Of a stretch of 64,000 bases of DNA, positions 34,490 to 47,542 are shown piece by piece (position 1 is the stretch's first letter; the number at the start of each line of letters is the position of its first letter). Both the position numbers and the translations under genes were made by a program. The notes beneath the pieces were generated by a model that worked only from the letters and a program-made list of their open reading frames with translations, had not been told where the DNA came from and ran no database searches. Origin of the DNA: Cokeromyces recurvatus (lineage: Eukaryota; Mucoromycota; Mucoromycetes; Mucorales; Mucoraceae); NCBI RefSeq assembly GCF_025118155.1, contig NW_026251438.1, forward strand, positions 1 to 64,000, in the 5' to 3' direction.

Positions 34490-36182
34490 TTAATTTTTGT
34501 TCCCTTAAAAATATCCACTCAAGCTCTAATATCTCTTTCCATAATTTACTCTGTTTCCCAAAGGCAACAGCGATTGTTTCCTTTGCTGACACAATCCACC
34601 TTCGAACACCCCTTTCATACACCTTTTCTAATCCTTTATCACCTACCACCAAAAGTTCAGATTGAACAATTGAATTCCAACCTGCTTTCGCCATGATCAG
34701 GAAATGCTGTGCCAACATGGGGTGATAGGGAGGATAAATCACACAATATTGAACCAAGATGTACAAGCCTACTTTAACTGCATTTTGCCACTTGCCTTCT
34801 GAGATTAGATCATAAAACAATCGTGTACAGATAGATAATGTGCTGAGTCGGTAAGGGATAATGAGGAGTGAATCTGCTGTTGAGTCGTATGAAAGCATCT
34901 TGTCAATAGAGGTAGCCATGATATCATCACAAGTAGATGGAACCTTTGGCCTTGCTTGTGATGGCAATGGATCATCAAAGTCTGTTAAAGAGCAGGAAGT
35001 CTTTGAGGAAGAAGGTCCCAGCAGATGTAACTCGGGTTGATTACAAGTTAAAAGATAAGGTGAAAAGAACTGAACAAAATAATGGCTATAACTGGCTATT
35101 GTTAAAGCATGATCAGGAAAACCATCATGCCTCCTATCATATTTTTGACACATATCTAATAAATTCCATATTTCAATTTCTTTTAGAATCTGTGCTCGTT
35201 TATCGATATGCTTATGATTGTATTCTAAAAGTAGCTGTTCCGCACGATCCCAATCCGATTCCTCTTCACCTAGTAAAGTATCAATTTTACTTAAATAAGG
35301 TCGATTGGCATTTTCTAGACATCGTTCACATTGACAATCAAAAAAATACTTTTGGTGTAGTAGAGTTTGTCGATACTTTCTTGAATGAGCTGGATCTATA
35401 TAAGGGATTGTAATTTCAGTACCTGGTTGAATATCTTCAATAGCACGAATACAAGCTAATGCGCCTTCAAACATCACGACAGCATTTGGATGACACGAAT
35501 GATTAAACAAGGAAGCAATCGGATAGGTGCCTTCACCGATCGCGAATAATTCCACGTCAGTAATCGAAAAGTTATTGGATCTGAAAACGTTCAAATAATG
35601 GACTAATTCCTCTTGCGAAATACCTTGAAAGATCTTTCTTTCAAGTGTTTTACGAGCTAATGCCGTATTCCTTTCCGTAATATGTCGTGGTTGTAAGGTA
35701 TCATGACCCATTAAACTAAAGAATGCTTCCATCGTTACCTCCACTGTCTCACCGTCCTCTACTGATTCCTTATTCATCTTATTTCTTTGTCTATATCGTG
35801 CCACATTAAGAGCAACACGCTCGAGCATCTCAAGATCCAATTCATCTTCTGCACATTGATGATTCGATTGAGCTGTACAAACAAACTGATGATAACTTAA
35901 CCAAGCATTCTTAAAGCAAGCCATATCACAAAAATAAGCTTTCTTGCATTGAGAGCAACGTTGTAAAGGAGGTGATGTTTGTTTTCGAAAGCAATAATTG
36001 CAATATTCGTTCATCATCTGAGGTATAGCTACTGTACCTAATGGTTGTGAAGTTATAATGACTGTTCCTCGTGGTAAGAAAGCATTTGCTTTTATATAAC
36101 GTCCTTTAATAGCGTCTTGAGAGTTATGTATTGAAATATGATTTTGGTTTAAATACTTTTCCATTTTAGATTTGCAATCCAT
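34485..36182 (-). CDS. SET and MYND domain protein (SMYD-like lysine methyltransferase)
   Basis: Single-exon minus-strand gene of 565 residues. The SET domain is split by a MYND zinc finger in SMYD fashion: GRYIKANAFLPRGTVIIT, then the MYND cluster CNYCFRKQ ... CSQCKKAYFCDMACF ... HQFVC (about residues 55-95), then SITDVELFAIGEGTYPIASL, FNHSCHPNAVVMFEGALACI and EITIPYID. The post-SET cysteines are present as FDCQCERC. NHSC and the following Tyr are the expected cofactor and catalytic elements. The C-terminal 200 residues are helical, TPR-like. I place the start at 36182, right after a tract of about 45 mostly A bases (T on the coding strand), because upstream codons only encode that tract. 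Substrate unknown. Confidence 0.9.
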
Positions 36183-36196
36183 AAAAAAAAAAAAAG

Positions 36197-36230
<34 letters not shown>

Positions 36231-36414
36231 CAAGTGATAGAGGCGGAGACTACAATATGAAATTAAAGAAACAAGTGGTGGTGCTACATTTTTCTGATTT
36301 GTGCTTGCCAACAGGGACCAGATTCACTTTCCATTTTTCTCTTTCCCCTTTTTTTTTTCTTTTTTTTTTTTTTTTTTTTTCGTTCTTCTTCTTCTTCTTC
36401 TCAATTTTATACCA

Positions 36415-37722
36415 ATGTATATCTTTTTATTTCCATTATTTCTATGTTTTTTAATAAGGCATGTTTTATCGTTAGACATCATATTGAATAAAAGACAAGG
36501 CAAGTATAACAAAAAGGGAAAACTTTTTATTTTTTTTTTCTATTTTATTTTCTTTTTTATTTTGTAGTTAATACTCGTTTTTTTTATAGCCATAGCTTCT
36601 AGAAAATGTGGAAATGAAAATAATACAATATCTATTTGCACACCTACATTTGATTCTATCTGGAAAAACGACACAGATCAGGAAATAACATGGAAATGGA
36701 AGTAATGTTAGATATACATATTACATACGTATCCTATTTACTTACAATTTGCTATCTATCTAATACACACACAGTAATCCTACTCTAATTGCCTATGTAC
36801 GTACGTTCATTCACAGATTTGATATTATTACTTTGTTAAGTAGTCTATTCTACATGTGTATGTATGTAACTTGTTTCATAGGATAAACTTGATCTTTATC
36901 TACTTTATCAGCCTACAGAAGGAAGTTATCAGGTTGTAAAGAATTGGACTGGTTTGGAAAGAACAAAAGGTATCCTTGTACAACATATAGACGATAGTTG
37001 GTATCCATCACCACCAATCACCAATAACGTTTCATGGACAATGTATTTTTATATTGTGGGCTCAGAATATGATATCCAACAAGATCTTTCGTTAATACCA
37101 ACCTATCATAATTACTTTTCCGTACCTCAGTCTTTTATATTAATACGTAAGTTGTATTCATGTATAAAGTAACATGGTGTGTATATATCTATTTATCTAT
37201 TTTTATATAGAGCCTGCCTATGTAGATACTACTACTACTACGACTACTACTACTAATACAACTACTAATAACTCATCAACAGATATACCTTCCCCTTCAC
37301 CAACATCTGAAAGACATTCTGATTCATTCCCTAGTTGGGCTATTGCTGTTATTTGTATTGTTGCAGTCATATTCTTGATTATAGCTATTATTATCATTTT
37401 ATGGGTGCTTAAAAGACAGCAGAGACATAGAAATAGAACAAAGAGTCATGATGAAAAACGTCCTGTCTTATTAGCTTCCACCCATGAATCGAGTTTAGCT
37501 ATACCTGTCATGTCTACTACTACACCATCCCCGACTTACACTGAGAAAAATAGAAACACACCTTCTTCACCTCTGGGAATGCATAAAGAGGGACAGCAAT
37601 CAAGTAGTATCCTCTCTTCTACAGATGCATTGATGATTGCTGATACTTTTAGACAATTCATGAGAAAGCCTGAATGGAACGACAACATCAATAAAGAAGA
37701 AGAAAAGTCTTCAAATCTTTAA
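36415..37722 (+). CDS. Single-pass membrane protein with Thr-rich stalk (5' end uncertain)
   Basis: Four exons are well supported by frame: 36568-36701, 36775-36796, 36882-37146 and 37211-37722. The reading begins with a hydrophobic stretch (LILVFFIAIAS) like a signal peptide. An extracellular domain follows with CTPTFDSIW, ITWKW and NVSWTMYFYI, similar in style to the Trp-rich extracellular domain of fungal Thr/Ser-rich wall-membrane proteins. Then come a Thr-rich stalk of about 30 residues, one transmembrane span (WAIAVICIVAVIFLIIAIII) and a basic, Ser/Thr-rich cytosolic tail. The second exon is only 22 nt. The true start is unresolved: an ATG at 36415 opens a hydrophobic leader (MYIFLFPLFLCFLI), but no clean splice joins it. 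Plausibly a cell-surface sensor; function unknown. Confidence 0.6.
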
Positions 37723-38096
37723 AAAAGGAAAAAGGACAGGTGATTTTCAAATTCCGATTTTATCATTTATTTTGAATTATACAAAAGGAGTTATTATTAT
37801 ACGTTGTTTAAACGAATAAAGTTTTGATTTGGAATTAAAAAAAAAAGAATAGAATAGAATAGGAGAAAAGTTAAAGGTTTAAAAGAAAACATGTACATAC
37901 AATGAAAGTAAAGAAAAGAAAAGAAAAAACATGAATATAAAGGTCGTTTATACCCCACAAAAAAAAAAAATATATTAAAAAAGGGCGACGACGTCACTAT
38001 GTTTAATACACCTTTTTTTTTTTTCTTTCTTTCTTTCTTTCTTTCTTTATAAATCACGTTTTATTATTATTTTTTATTGTGTTATGTATATGAACG
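37723..38096. other. Intergenic region
   Basis: 3' UTR of the membrane-protein gene and promoter of MDV1. It ends in a CTTT repeat near 38020-38048 upstream of the start. No gene. Confidence 0.55.
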
Positions 38097-40293
38097 ATGC
38101 ATGCAAATAATAATAATAAAAAGAAAGCAACAAATGTACGTAAACGAATAGAAGATACTAAAACACACTACTCAACAACTATGACTAATGCAAAGAATAT
38201 GCTTCATTCTGCTCGAGAATGGCTACGGCCTTCAACCGACTGGGCCTCTTCACTCACACAACTATCTACAGTTATGTTCAGTCCATTAGCCGCCCATCCT
38301 GTTTACAAATCAGAATCAATGGTGAAAGCTATTCAGTTGATGCAACAACAACAACAGAGACAAACTAATCTAGCTTCGTCCTCTTCTCATGATCTTGTTT
38401 TACATGGCAAGTCATACGCCTGGCCTTCAAGTTCTATTCTTTTACAAGCAGACATACCGCAAACAAATAATCCTGTTACTTTATTTCAAGGATTCGCAGC
38501 TACTTATCCTTCATTAGCCAAATCTTCGAGATCGCATAAGAAAACAAGGCAAAAGAGGAGGAAGCAGTCAACTACAGAAAATGGGGATGCACAATCAAAA
38601 GGTATTTTATTTTATTTTTTTCTCTTTTATATATACATGTATATAATGTACAAGTATATACATATATATATATATATATGCATATACATATATATATATA
38701 TATAGCGACTCATAACTAGTTAGAAGTACCAAAGACCTTGACTCAAATCATGTCAGAAAGAGAAAGAAAAGTACGAGAATGTGACAAGATTAGTATGCAA
38801 AAGGTAACGTAATATATACATTTATAAAGGAATTATTACCATCAAACGATAGACTAAGTATAATCTAGTCTTCTACAGTTAATGAAATCGAACAGATTAA
38901 TCTTCAGATTAATGAATTATTGGACCAAAGGAAAATATTAGAACAAAAATGGCAAAAGTTGGAAGAAAAAGATTTTGAATTACAATTAATAAGTAAAAAA
39001 AGATAATATGGATAGTCATGTATGTTATCCCCTAAAATTGATTCTCTTTTTCTTTTTTTTTAATATTATAGTTGAAGATTTGAATGAGACCATTTTGGAT
39101 ATAGAAGAAGGTCGTAGTGACAGTCTAAGTACTGTTCAACAATTAAGAAGAGAAGATGAAGACGATGAATCTGAAGAGGACGAAGGTGAGATAGGAGCTT
39201 GTTTCAAGATATTAGAGGGTCATACAGATGATATTGTTTGCTTGGACTTTAATCATCTAAAGGGTATGCTTGTGTCTTCTGCTTTGGATGGCACGGTGAA
39301 AGCATGGGATCTCTATCGCAAACGATGTTTAGGTAATATAGAAGGACATTCAGGTATTGTGCGGTGTCTTCATTTAAATGAAGCACGTCTCTTGACTGGT
39401 TCTGATGATAGTACAATTAAACAATGGGATTTGTCCTTGATACCATCTCCAATCATGCCCTCTTCTTCTGCTTCTAGTGTATCCAGTGTATCAGCTATTG
39501 ATGGGGGTATCGTGAACGAGACATTTACGTTACAAGGACATCAAAGTGAAGTGACGGTCTTGGATGCCGATCAACACACATTAGTATCAGGTTCAAATGA
39601 TAAAACCATTCGACAATGGGATTTGGAAACACAACAATGTGTTTTGACACTGGATGTTTTGTGGGCAAGTAATAATAAGGGCACCTTGGGAGATACAAGA
39701 ATGGCACATTATGCATATGCAGCATATGATTTTGTGGGCGCATTACAGTTTTGGGATTTTGCTTTAGCAAGTGGTACTTCAGATGGAAAAATTAGAATGT
39801 GGGATTGTAAGTGTGTTGTTGTTCCCTGTATAAATAGAGAGTAGGCACATATTTATTATATATTTTATTACTATATAGTAAGAACAGGACAAGCGCATCG
39901 TACTTTACCCGGACATAGTGCACCTATTACATGTTTACAATTTGATGAAATTCATCTTGTCAGCGGTAGTTTAGATAAAACAGTTCGAATTTGGGATTTA
40001 AGGACAGGTTCTGTGTTTGATACACTCACTTATAATACACCTATTCTGAGTCTACAATTTGATACGAATAAAATTATCAGCTCTGGTACATCCAATGCTA
40101 TTGACGTAAGTATTTTATGAGATTTTTTTTTGTAAGGGTACAAAACTAATCTATGTTATAGGTTTATAATCGTACTTCATTTCAACATACAACGCTTACT
40201 AATGATTCAAGTTATGTTAACACAGTCCGTTTCCGTAATGATGTGCTAGCTAGTGGCGGCAGTGATCATATTATCAAGTTATGGTCGATATAA
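38097..40293 (+). CDS. MDV1: Mdv1/Caf4-type WD40 adaptor of mitochondrial division
   Basis: Six exons, 38097-38601, 38724-38803, 38869-38992, 39072-39806, 39879-40105 and 40162-40293, give 600 residues. The N-terminal half is helical with VTLFQGFAATYPS and KTRQKRRKQ, followed by a coiled coil (NEIEQINLQINELLDQRKIL ... KLEEKDFELQLI). That coil leads straight into IEDLNETILDIEEG, the Mdv1 pattern. The C-terminal half is a WD40 propeller of about seven blades with clear endings such as GTVKAWDL, STIKQWDL, KTIRQWDL, GKIRMWD, KTVRIWDL and HIIKLWSI. Mdv1 links Fis1 on the outer mitochondrial membrane to the dynamin Dnm1. The first intron is largely TA repeats, and its acceptor was chosen by frame (other AGs hit stops). 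Confidence 0.88.
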
Positions 40294-40934
40294 TGAAAGA
40301 ATCTCGAATACATTATTGTTATTTTATTTAAAAGCTAAATTTGTACAAAATTTTACAAGATACTTGTGATAGACGCTTATATTTAAGTTTTGGTGAATAT
40401 CGTTTCACCTTTTTTTTTTTTAAAGAAATCATAAATACAAATCTTTAATATAAAATGTATATTGGGCTATAATATGTATAGCATACTTTCTGTATGTACA
40501 AGTTGGATGTATCTTATGTTTTAACACGAAAAAAAAAGAAAAAGAAAGAGGAAAGGGAGGGGAGATGTGTCATTCTTCTTTTGATAGAACTGGTGCATCC
40601 TTATTGTTAACAAATTAATGTTGCGATGCATCATCTGCAATAAAAACAGGTGGCTTATATTGAATTTTAATTTTTTTTTTTTTTTTGGAAAATACTACCA
40701 TATTATAATATTATAACGTGAAAAAAGCAAAAACAAAATACAAGGAAAAAAAACCCCACTCCTCTCTTCATGAAAGATACTCCATATAGAAATTCTAAGC
40801 TTAAGCTATAGACTCTATAATAACACGTTTATTTTATTTTTTGTGTTATTATTAATAACGAAATAAAAAAAAAAAAAAAGATAATTTACCAAAAAAGTTG
40901 AAAATGTGACGTAGACTAGAGATTTTTTTTCTTG

Positions 40935-40976
<42 letters not shown>

Positions 40977-41033
40977 CAGATACGCAGTTTTTTTTTTATT
41001 TTTTCCCTTTCTACTTTTCCTTATTCTAATATT
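40294..41033. other. Intergenic region with long T tracts
   Basis: 3' side of MDV1 and promoter of the eIF2-beta gene. Long A and T runs occur at 40671-40686 and 40937-40978. Some short minus-strand frames look mildly coding (see rejected list), but I cannot support a gene. Confidence 0.45.
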
Positions 41034-42256
41034 ATGTCGGATACAGAGAAAGAACCAGTTCAAGATCAATTTGACGATGAAGAGGTATTTACTCATTTTA
41101 AACAAAAAAGAAAAAAGAAAAAGAAAAAAAAAAGAAAGATTTTATTCACTTAAATTATATATTCCATTGAATACTTTGTAGGTTGACTTTTCAAAGTTGA
41201 AAAAGAAGAAAAAGTCCAAGAAGAAGGTTGAGTTTGATGCCGAGGCTGAACCTGTTGAAACACAAACTGAAGAGAAACCAGTTGAACAACAAGGTACATT
41301 TTATAATTCATCTTTCTCCGTTCCTTTCTCCATGTTCCTAAAATTAACATTCTATAAATTGTAGACGATGCCGAAGAGGATCCCGAAGCTATGTTTGCAG
41401 ATTTGAAAAAGAAAAAGAAGAAGAAGTCTAAGCTTATTGAAGAGGTGAGAGAGAATAAAAAGGAAGAGAGAAATGACGGATAATGTCCATTTTAACAAAA
41501 ATAATAATATATAGGATACTCCTGATGCTGATTCATCAGTTGCTAATACTGATGAAGATTTAGACTTTAGTGGTTTAAAGAAGAAGAAGAAGAAGAAGAA
41601 GTCTATGGCTCAATTTGAAGCAGATTTGGCTGATGAGAATGCTGATGAGAATGAGGTTACTGAAGAAAAGACAAATGAAAAGGAAGCAGGAGAAGACGCA
41701 TGGGTTAAGAGTGATAGAGATTATGCTTATGACGAGGTAAAGATAAATATTTAATACATACATATATATATATAATACTGAATTTATTTGATATAAGCTT
41801 CTTGATCGTGTATTCAATATTTTGAGACAAAATAACCCAGAATTAGCCGGTGAAAAGAAAAAATATACAATCGTTCCTCCTTCTATTCATCGTGAAGGTA
41901 ACAAAAAGACAATTTTTGCCAATATTGCTGAGATCAGTAAACGTCTTCATCGTCCTGCCGATCACGTCATTCAATTCTTGTTTGCCGAATTGGGTACAAC
42001 TGGTTCCATTGATGGTGCTCAACGTTTAATCATTAAGGGTCGTTTCCAACAAAAGCAAATTGAAAATGTTTTACGTCGTTATATTGTTGAATATGTTACA
42101 TGTAAGACATGTAAGTCTCCTAATACAATCATGACCAAAGATAACAGATTGTATTTTGTTACTTGTGAACACTGTGGTTCTAGTCGTACTGTATCTGCCA
42201 TTAAGACAGGTTTCAAAGCACAGACTAAAGAAGATAGACGTGCTCAAAGAGCATAA
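41034..42256 (+). CDS. SUI3: Translation initiation factor eIF2 beta subunit
   Basis: Five exons, 41034-41084, 41182-41293, 41365-41444, 41515-41736 and 41798-42256, give 307 residues. The N-terminus carries three lysine boxes ([31 protein letters not shown]), the known contact for eIF5 and eIF2B-epsilon. Exon ends fall just outside each box. The core domain has [16 protein letters not shown] and [17 protein letters not shown], then [20 protein letters not shown] and [20 protein letters not shown]. It ends in a C2-C2 zinc ribbon, CKTCKSPNT ... [17 protein letters not shown]. It is part of the eIF2-GTP-Met-tRNAi ternary complex. Its stop is 65 bp from that of the convergent coiled-coil gene. 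Confidence 0.95.
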
Positions 42257-42321
42257 AAATATGATAAATAAAATACACGGATTTTTTTTTTTTATTTTTA
42301 TTAATAATTCAGAGATATTTT

Positions 42322-42904
42322 TTAGTCAATGATCACTTCTCTTGCTTTTGTTTTCTTTTTCTTTTTAATGGATTTCACTTTAGGTATTGAATCCATTGTT
42401 GATAATGAAGTAGAAGATGGTTTTGCTGCGATGGTTTGATCTTTTTCTTGTTCTATTTTACGAATCTGATCAGTCTCAGAAAGATATTTGAGTTTTATTG
42501 ATTTTAGTTTATTAGCTCGTTCTTTTAATTGTTGAGATCTTCCTGATAACATGGACATGGCTGCTTTTAAGGAACGTAATTTTGTATTATAAGTTGCTAC
42601 TTGATCCATCTAAAATTACTTGGTTAATAATTTTTGAAAGGGTTATATTATATACGATGGGTTTTTTTTTCTTTTTTCATACATTAGCTTTAATATCATT
42701 AAATTCTTCTTGTAATGCTGAATTAGCATTTAACATGGAAATAGATTCAACCAGTTCATTTTGTGCTTTACTAAAAGAAAAAAAAATTAGAATGATGCTA
42801 GTAATTAATTATTCATTTATATACTTTATTTCATTTAATTGAAGTTGTAATTTATTAACGATTAGCGCAATATCTGTTGAATACACGTCTGTAATATCTG
42901 TCAT
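42322..42904 (-). CDS. Small coiled-coil protein, possibly BLOC-1/BORC-like
   Basis: Three exons on the minus strand, 42904-42825, 42770-42683 and 42609-42322, joined by GT-AG introns of 54 and 73 bp, give 151 residues. The protein is almost all helix with heptad character (ALIVNKLQLQLNEI, LQEEFNDIKANMDQV, LRSLKAAMSMLSGRSQQLK) and ends in a basic tail with KKKKKTK. The size and layout fit the small helical subunits of BLOC-1, BORC or similar vesicle complexes, but no diagnostic motif lets me name one. A kinetochore or mediator subunit is an alternative. The consistent splice joins argue that the gene is real. Confidence 0.7.
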
Positions 42905-43051
42905 ATTTAAAATAAATAACAAGAAAAATAAGAAAAATAAAATAATAAAAAATAAAATAAAATAAATGAAAACTGCATTAAAATTGATATCTTTTATTTT
43001 ATTTTTTTTTTGTCTAATCATTTATTGATTTACTTATATTTTTCGGTGAAA

Positions 43052-43258
43052 ATGTTTAAACACACAACTCAAGCTAATCCAACTTTGATCAATTGTCAAA
43101 CAAAACAAAAAGAAATAGCTCATCAGCAAATGCAAAAAACACATTGTCATGACACTAACAAACGTCATCAGAAGCATGAACAAATAGAAATTACTAAACA
43201 AGATAAAGAAAACAACGAAAGGCTACTAACAGAGAAAAATGCATTAAAATATCGATAA
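43052..43258 (+). CDS. Small hypothetical protein (68 residues)
   Basis: An ATG-initiated frame of 68 residues, rich in Gln, Lys and His (QTKQKEIAHQQMQKTHCHD), preceded by a T run. A 65-codon frame is unremarkable in length, but the composition is hydrophilic and less AT-driven than chance frames nearby. A second short frame beginning MPPSNKDDLKQEAGKF lies behind an AG acceptor at about 43290, so a spliced gene is possible, although I see no usable donor. No family recognised. Confidence 0.35.
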   Translation: MFKHTTQANPTLINCQTKQKEIAHQQMQKTHCHDTNKRHQKHEQIEITKQDKENNERLLTEKNALKYR

Positions 43259-43530
43259 TCCTCGTTAGAATACTATTTGTTTTATTTAGATGCCTCCTTC
43301 AAACAAAGATGATCTAAAACAAGAAGCAGGCAAATTTTAAACAAAAACTACGATGCTTACTAAAAAAAAAATAAAAATAAAAAAATAAAAAATCTCCGGA
43401 AGAAACCTTTATGCTTTTTTTATAATAAATTTCCTTTTTTATTTATTTCCTGTTTTCTCTCCTTTTTATTTATTTTAATTTTTTTTTTTTTTTTTTTTTT
43501 TTTTTCACTACAAGTTGATGGAATATTAAT

Positions 43531-45571
43531 ATGAGGTTTAAAAATAAATTATGGCTTCTTTTTAGTTTAGTCATGGTTACTACTGCAGCTAAGTTTACAC
43601 CTTCTGATTTGATTCAATTACCAAGACCTTCTGCGTCAGTTATTTCACCTAATGGTACGTTGGCTGTTTATGCTCAATCAGTCTATGATATTTCAGAAGC
43701 AAAGGTGAATAAATAATATAAATTTTTTTTTATTCTAGTATAAACTGACTCCCATTTTTTAATAGTCTACTCGTCATCTTTATCTCTTGAATGTCGAGGA
43801 TAATACGATTGAAGAATTGACCAAACCTTCTTTTGACACTTCAGATAGTGAACCCTTCTTTTTAGATGATAGTCATATCGCTTATTTTCATCATAACGAT
43901 GAAGAAGTGGATCAACTCTACGTTTTAAATTTGGATAATAGACAAGAACCCTCTTATCGTCTTACTAATTTTCCTATCTCCTTTGGGAATGTGAAATATA
44001 ATGTGAAGCATCAGCTTTTGGCGTTTTCTGCTTCTGTTTATAATGACGAAGGTACTCTAGAGGGTACTTTTGAAAAGGATAAACAGTTGAAAGAAACCAA
44101 AAAGGATACAGCTTTAGTCTTTGATGAGCTTATGGTTAGGTAAAAATATATATAATTATCTATATGGTAATTAATAGGCATATGAACATTTTTATATATA
44201 TATATAAATATACATATTAGACATTGGGATGATTACGTAAAAGAAAAGAAAAATAATATTTTTGTTGTTCACCTTGAGGTCATTGAGGATAAATACCAAC
44301 TTAAGGATAAACCTGTCAATTTGTTAAGAAAGACTGGATTAGAATCTCCTGGTTTCCCCTTGGGAGATGCTAGTGATTTTGATATATCACCAGATGCTTC
44401 TCAATTGGCCTTTGTTGCTAAAATCAATACCAAAGATAATGCTTGGCAAACATCGGCCCACATTTATACTGTCTCTACGTCCGGATTAGATGAACCTGTC
44501 GCTATCAATAAAGATATTCCTGCTGCGTCATCCAATCCTCATTATACATCATCGAATCTTTTGGTTTATTTCCAAATGTTGACTCCCCAATATGAAGCTG
44601 ATCGTAATCGTATTGTGATCTATGATCCTGAAACTAAAAGTCGAAAAGTCATCGCTAAAGACTGGGACAGTAGTCCCCATGAGGTCACTTCCTCTCTTGA
44701 TTCCAAGACCTTGTATCTCACGGCTGAACAAGAGGGACGAAACAAGATCTTTGCTATTGATATAGAGACAGAATCGATTGAGACCTTAACAAACGACAAA
44801 TATGCAACTAAGCTTCAGGTTTTACCTTCAGGAAATATCTTTTACAGTCTTAGTTCTGTGAAGCATCCTGTATTACCTCATCTATTGGATATTTCAACAA
44901 AGGAAGTCAAGAGGTTCAATGCTGAACCTAATCTCCTTGAAAAGCTTAAATCCATTGATTTTTCTGAGCCTGAAGAATTTAGATTTACTGGAGCCTTGAA
45001 CGAACAAGTTCATGGCTGGCATCTTAAACCTGCTCAATTTGAAGAAGGTAAAAAGTATCCTGTTGCCTTTTTGATTCATGGTGGACCTCAAGGTGCTTGG
45101 AATGATAATTGGTAAGATACGAAAAATAAAAAAAAAAAAGGAGTGAGGGAGAGAGAGAGAAGTCAAGTGATTTTTTCATGTACATTTACCTTTTTTTTTT
45201 ATTTTTGGTTCATGTTCATTCTAGGTCAACACGTTGGAATCCTCAAGTATTTGCAGGAGCAGGCTATGGTGTAATTGCTATCAATTTCCATGGTTCAACT
45301 GGTTATGGTCAAGCATTCACTGACTCTATTGGCAATCATTGGGGATCTTATCCATACTATGATCTTGAGACAGGTCTTGATTATGTGTTGAAAAAGTATT
45401 CTTATCTTGATGCTGAACGTGTTGCTGGTTTAGGTGCTTCTTATGGTGGATACATGATTAATTGGCTTAATGGACATAGTGATAAATTTAAAGCATTTGT
45501 AAATCATGATGGTGTTTTCTCTACAACTCAAGTTTATTTTACAACAGGTATATTATACTATTTGTTGATAT

Positions 45572-45606
<35 letters not shown>

Positions 45607-46172
45607 ATGTTTGTAGAATTAACTTCTTTATATATATATATATATATATATATATGTCTCTATTAATATCATAGATGAGATTTATTTCCCTGAAAAAGAA
45701 GTAAGTTTAACAGACATAAATATATTATTATATTAGAAATGTTAATAATATGATATAGTATGCTGGAAATCCTATTGATCCCAAAGGAAGAAACAATTAT
45801 GAAAAGTATTCTCCTGCCAATTTTGTTCAACATTGGAAGACACCTACGTTAGTCATTCACGGAGGACGTGATTTCAGATTAACTTTTGGTGAATCATTAT
45901 CCACTTTTACTGCACTTCAAAGACAAGGTATTCCCTCCCGACTTGTCTATTTCCCAGATGAAAATCATTGGGTTTTGAAGCCTGCCAATTCTCTAAGATG
46001 GCATAAAGAAGGTAAAATCTATAAATATAAAAGTGTGTGTGTGTGTGTTCTCTATGACGAATAATGTATACTAATAAGTTTTATATTCTTAGTTCTTGAA
46101 TGGATCAATACATATACAACAGTTAAAAATGAGTCTCAAGTAATGACTCCTACCTTTCACTTGCAAGAATAA
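43531..46172 (+). CDS. DPP5: Secreted dipeptidyl peptidase 5 (S9 family)
   Basis: Seven exons, 43531-43704, 43766-44139, 44221-45111, 45225-45547, 45675-45700, 45759-46011 and 46093-46172, give 706 residues. A signal peptide is clear (MRFKNKLWLLFSLVMVTTAA). The N-terminal half is a beta-propeller-like region (ASVISPNGTLAVYAQ, DFDISPDASQLAFVAK). The C-terminal alpha/beta-hydrolase has the oxyanion segment LIHGGPQGAWND, the nucleophile elbow GASYGGY (Ser about 552), the Asp in VIHGGRDFR and the His in ENHW. This is the S9C dipeptidyl peptidase V layout known from Aspergillus and Trichophyton, which releases dipeptides outside the cell. Exon 5 is only 26 nt. Length and active site are complete. 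Confidence 0.94.
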
Positions 46173-46446
46173 TGAATTACAACTAATAAACAAATTAATA
46201 AAAATAATAAAATAATTCGATTATTGACTAATAAAAGTGAGTCAATAAGGTGTAGACAAAAGAGACATACTTGTACCATAAAATAATATACCTGATACCA
46301 CTTTGTAATAATAAATAGAATAGTAATACACTTTATTTAGTTCAATAAGGAGATGATTAGCTAATAATTTTAAATCCATATATGGAAATAAACTCCCTTC
46401 TTCATTTTTTTTTTTTTTTTTTCATTTTCTTTATTCCAATAATAAA
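46173..46446. other. Short intergenic region
   Basis: 3' side of DPP5 and promoter of PTEN, with a 17-nt T run near 46405. No gene. Confidence 0.5.
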
Positions 46447-47502
46447 ATGTTCAATCTTTTACGTTCTTATGTATCAGAAAATCGAAAAAGATATATTGAT
46501 GAAAAAGTAAACTTGGACTTGAGTTGTCTGTATAAGCATCTGCATATGCCATGTAAAATAACTAAATGTGAAAGTTTGTAATAGACATTACGGATAGAAT
46601 CATTGCAATGTCTTATCCATCTGAAGGATTAGAAGGTTTTTATCGTAATTCTTTTATTCAGATTAAAAAGTAAGAAATACTTTATACATTTGTTGTTGTT
46701 TTTTCTCTTGCTTGTCACTAATTATAATGGACAAGACAGATTTTTAGACAATAAACATGCAAGACATTACAAAGTATATAACTTGTAAACGAAATATATA
46801 TGCATCTATATATATATATATATGTTCATGTTCATAATACCTATAATAACAGACGTTGTGAAAAACAATATGATTTGTCAAGATTTGAATATGGTACATC
46901 TTATTATAATACGAGTTATACAATACTTTTTTTTTTTTTTTTAATCATAAAGAAAGCTGCTAGTTATCCATTTCTTGATCATCAAGCCCCACCATTTTCT
47001 ATACTTGTAGAATTTTGTATAGATGCTTCTCAGTGGTTAGAAAAAGATAAAGATAATGTTGTAGCTATTCATTGTAAAGCTGGAAAGGGAAGAACAGGTA
47101 CTGTCATCAGTGCATTATTATTACATTTACATTTAGCAAGTAATGCAAAAGAAGCCATTGAATTATATGGTAAACAAAGGACACATAATTTAAAAGTAAG
47201 CAAGTCAATGTATTATTTTTTCATATACATGAATAGATGACAAGAAAATAATAGGGTGTTACTATTCCAAGTCAAATTCGATATGTACACTATTATGATT
47301 TCATGTTGAAAAATGTTCAATTATATGAATCAAACAAGAATACAAGTTTAATAATTACACAAATCGTTATTCATGAATTGCCTGAAAGCTTAGAAAACAA
47401 TAAGGAATTTGAATTAAAGATCTTTGGAAAGGATGAAAGTTGTATTTATCAAACAAAATCAACCAAAGTAAGTAATCAATACAACAACTAAAGTAAAAAA
47501 GA

Positions 47503-47542
<40 letters not shown>

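Noticed and set aside
34937..35413. 158-residue plus-strand open frame
   Set aside because: It is the antisense shadow of the SET-MYND gene and has no motif.
40523..40830. Minus-strand fragments in the MDV1-eIF2-beta gap that read IQYKPPVFIADDASQH and MKRGVGFFFLVFCFCFF
   Set aside because: Two or three frames are open at once, no consistent splice joins link them, and a long A tract separates them. More likely 3' UTR of MDV1 than a gene.
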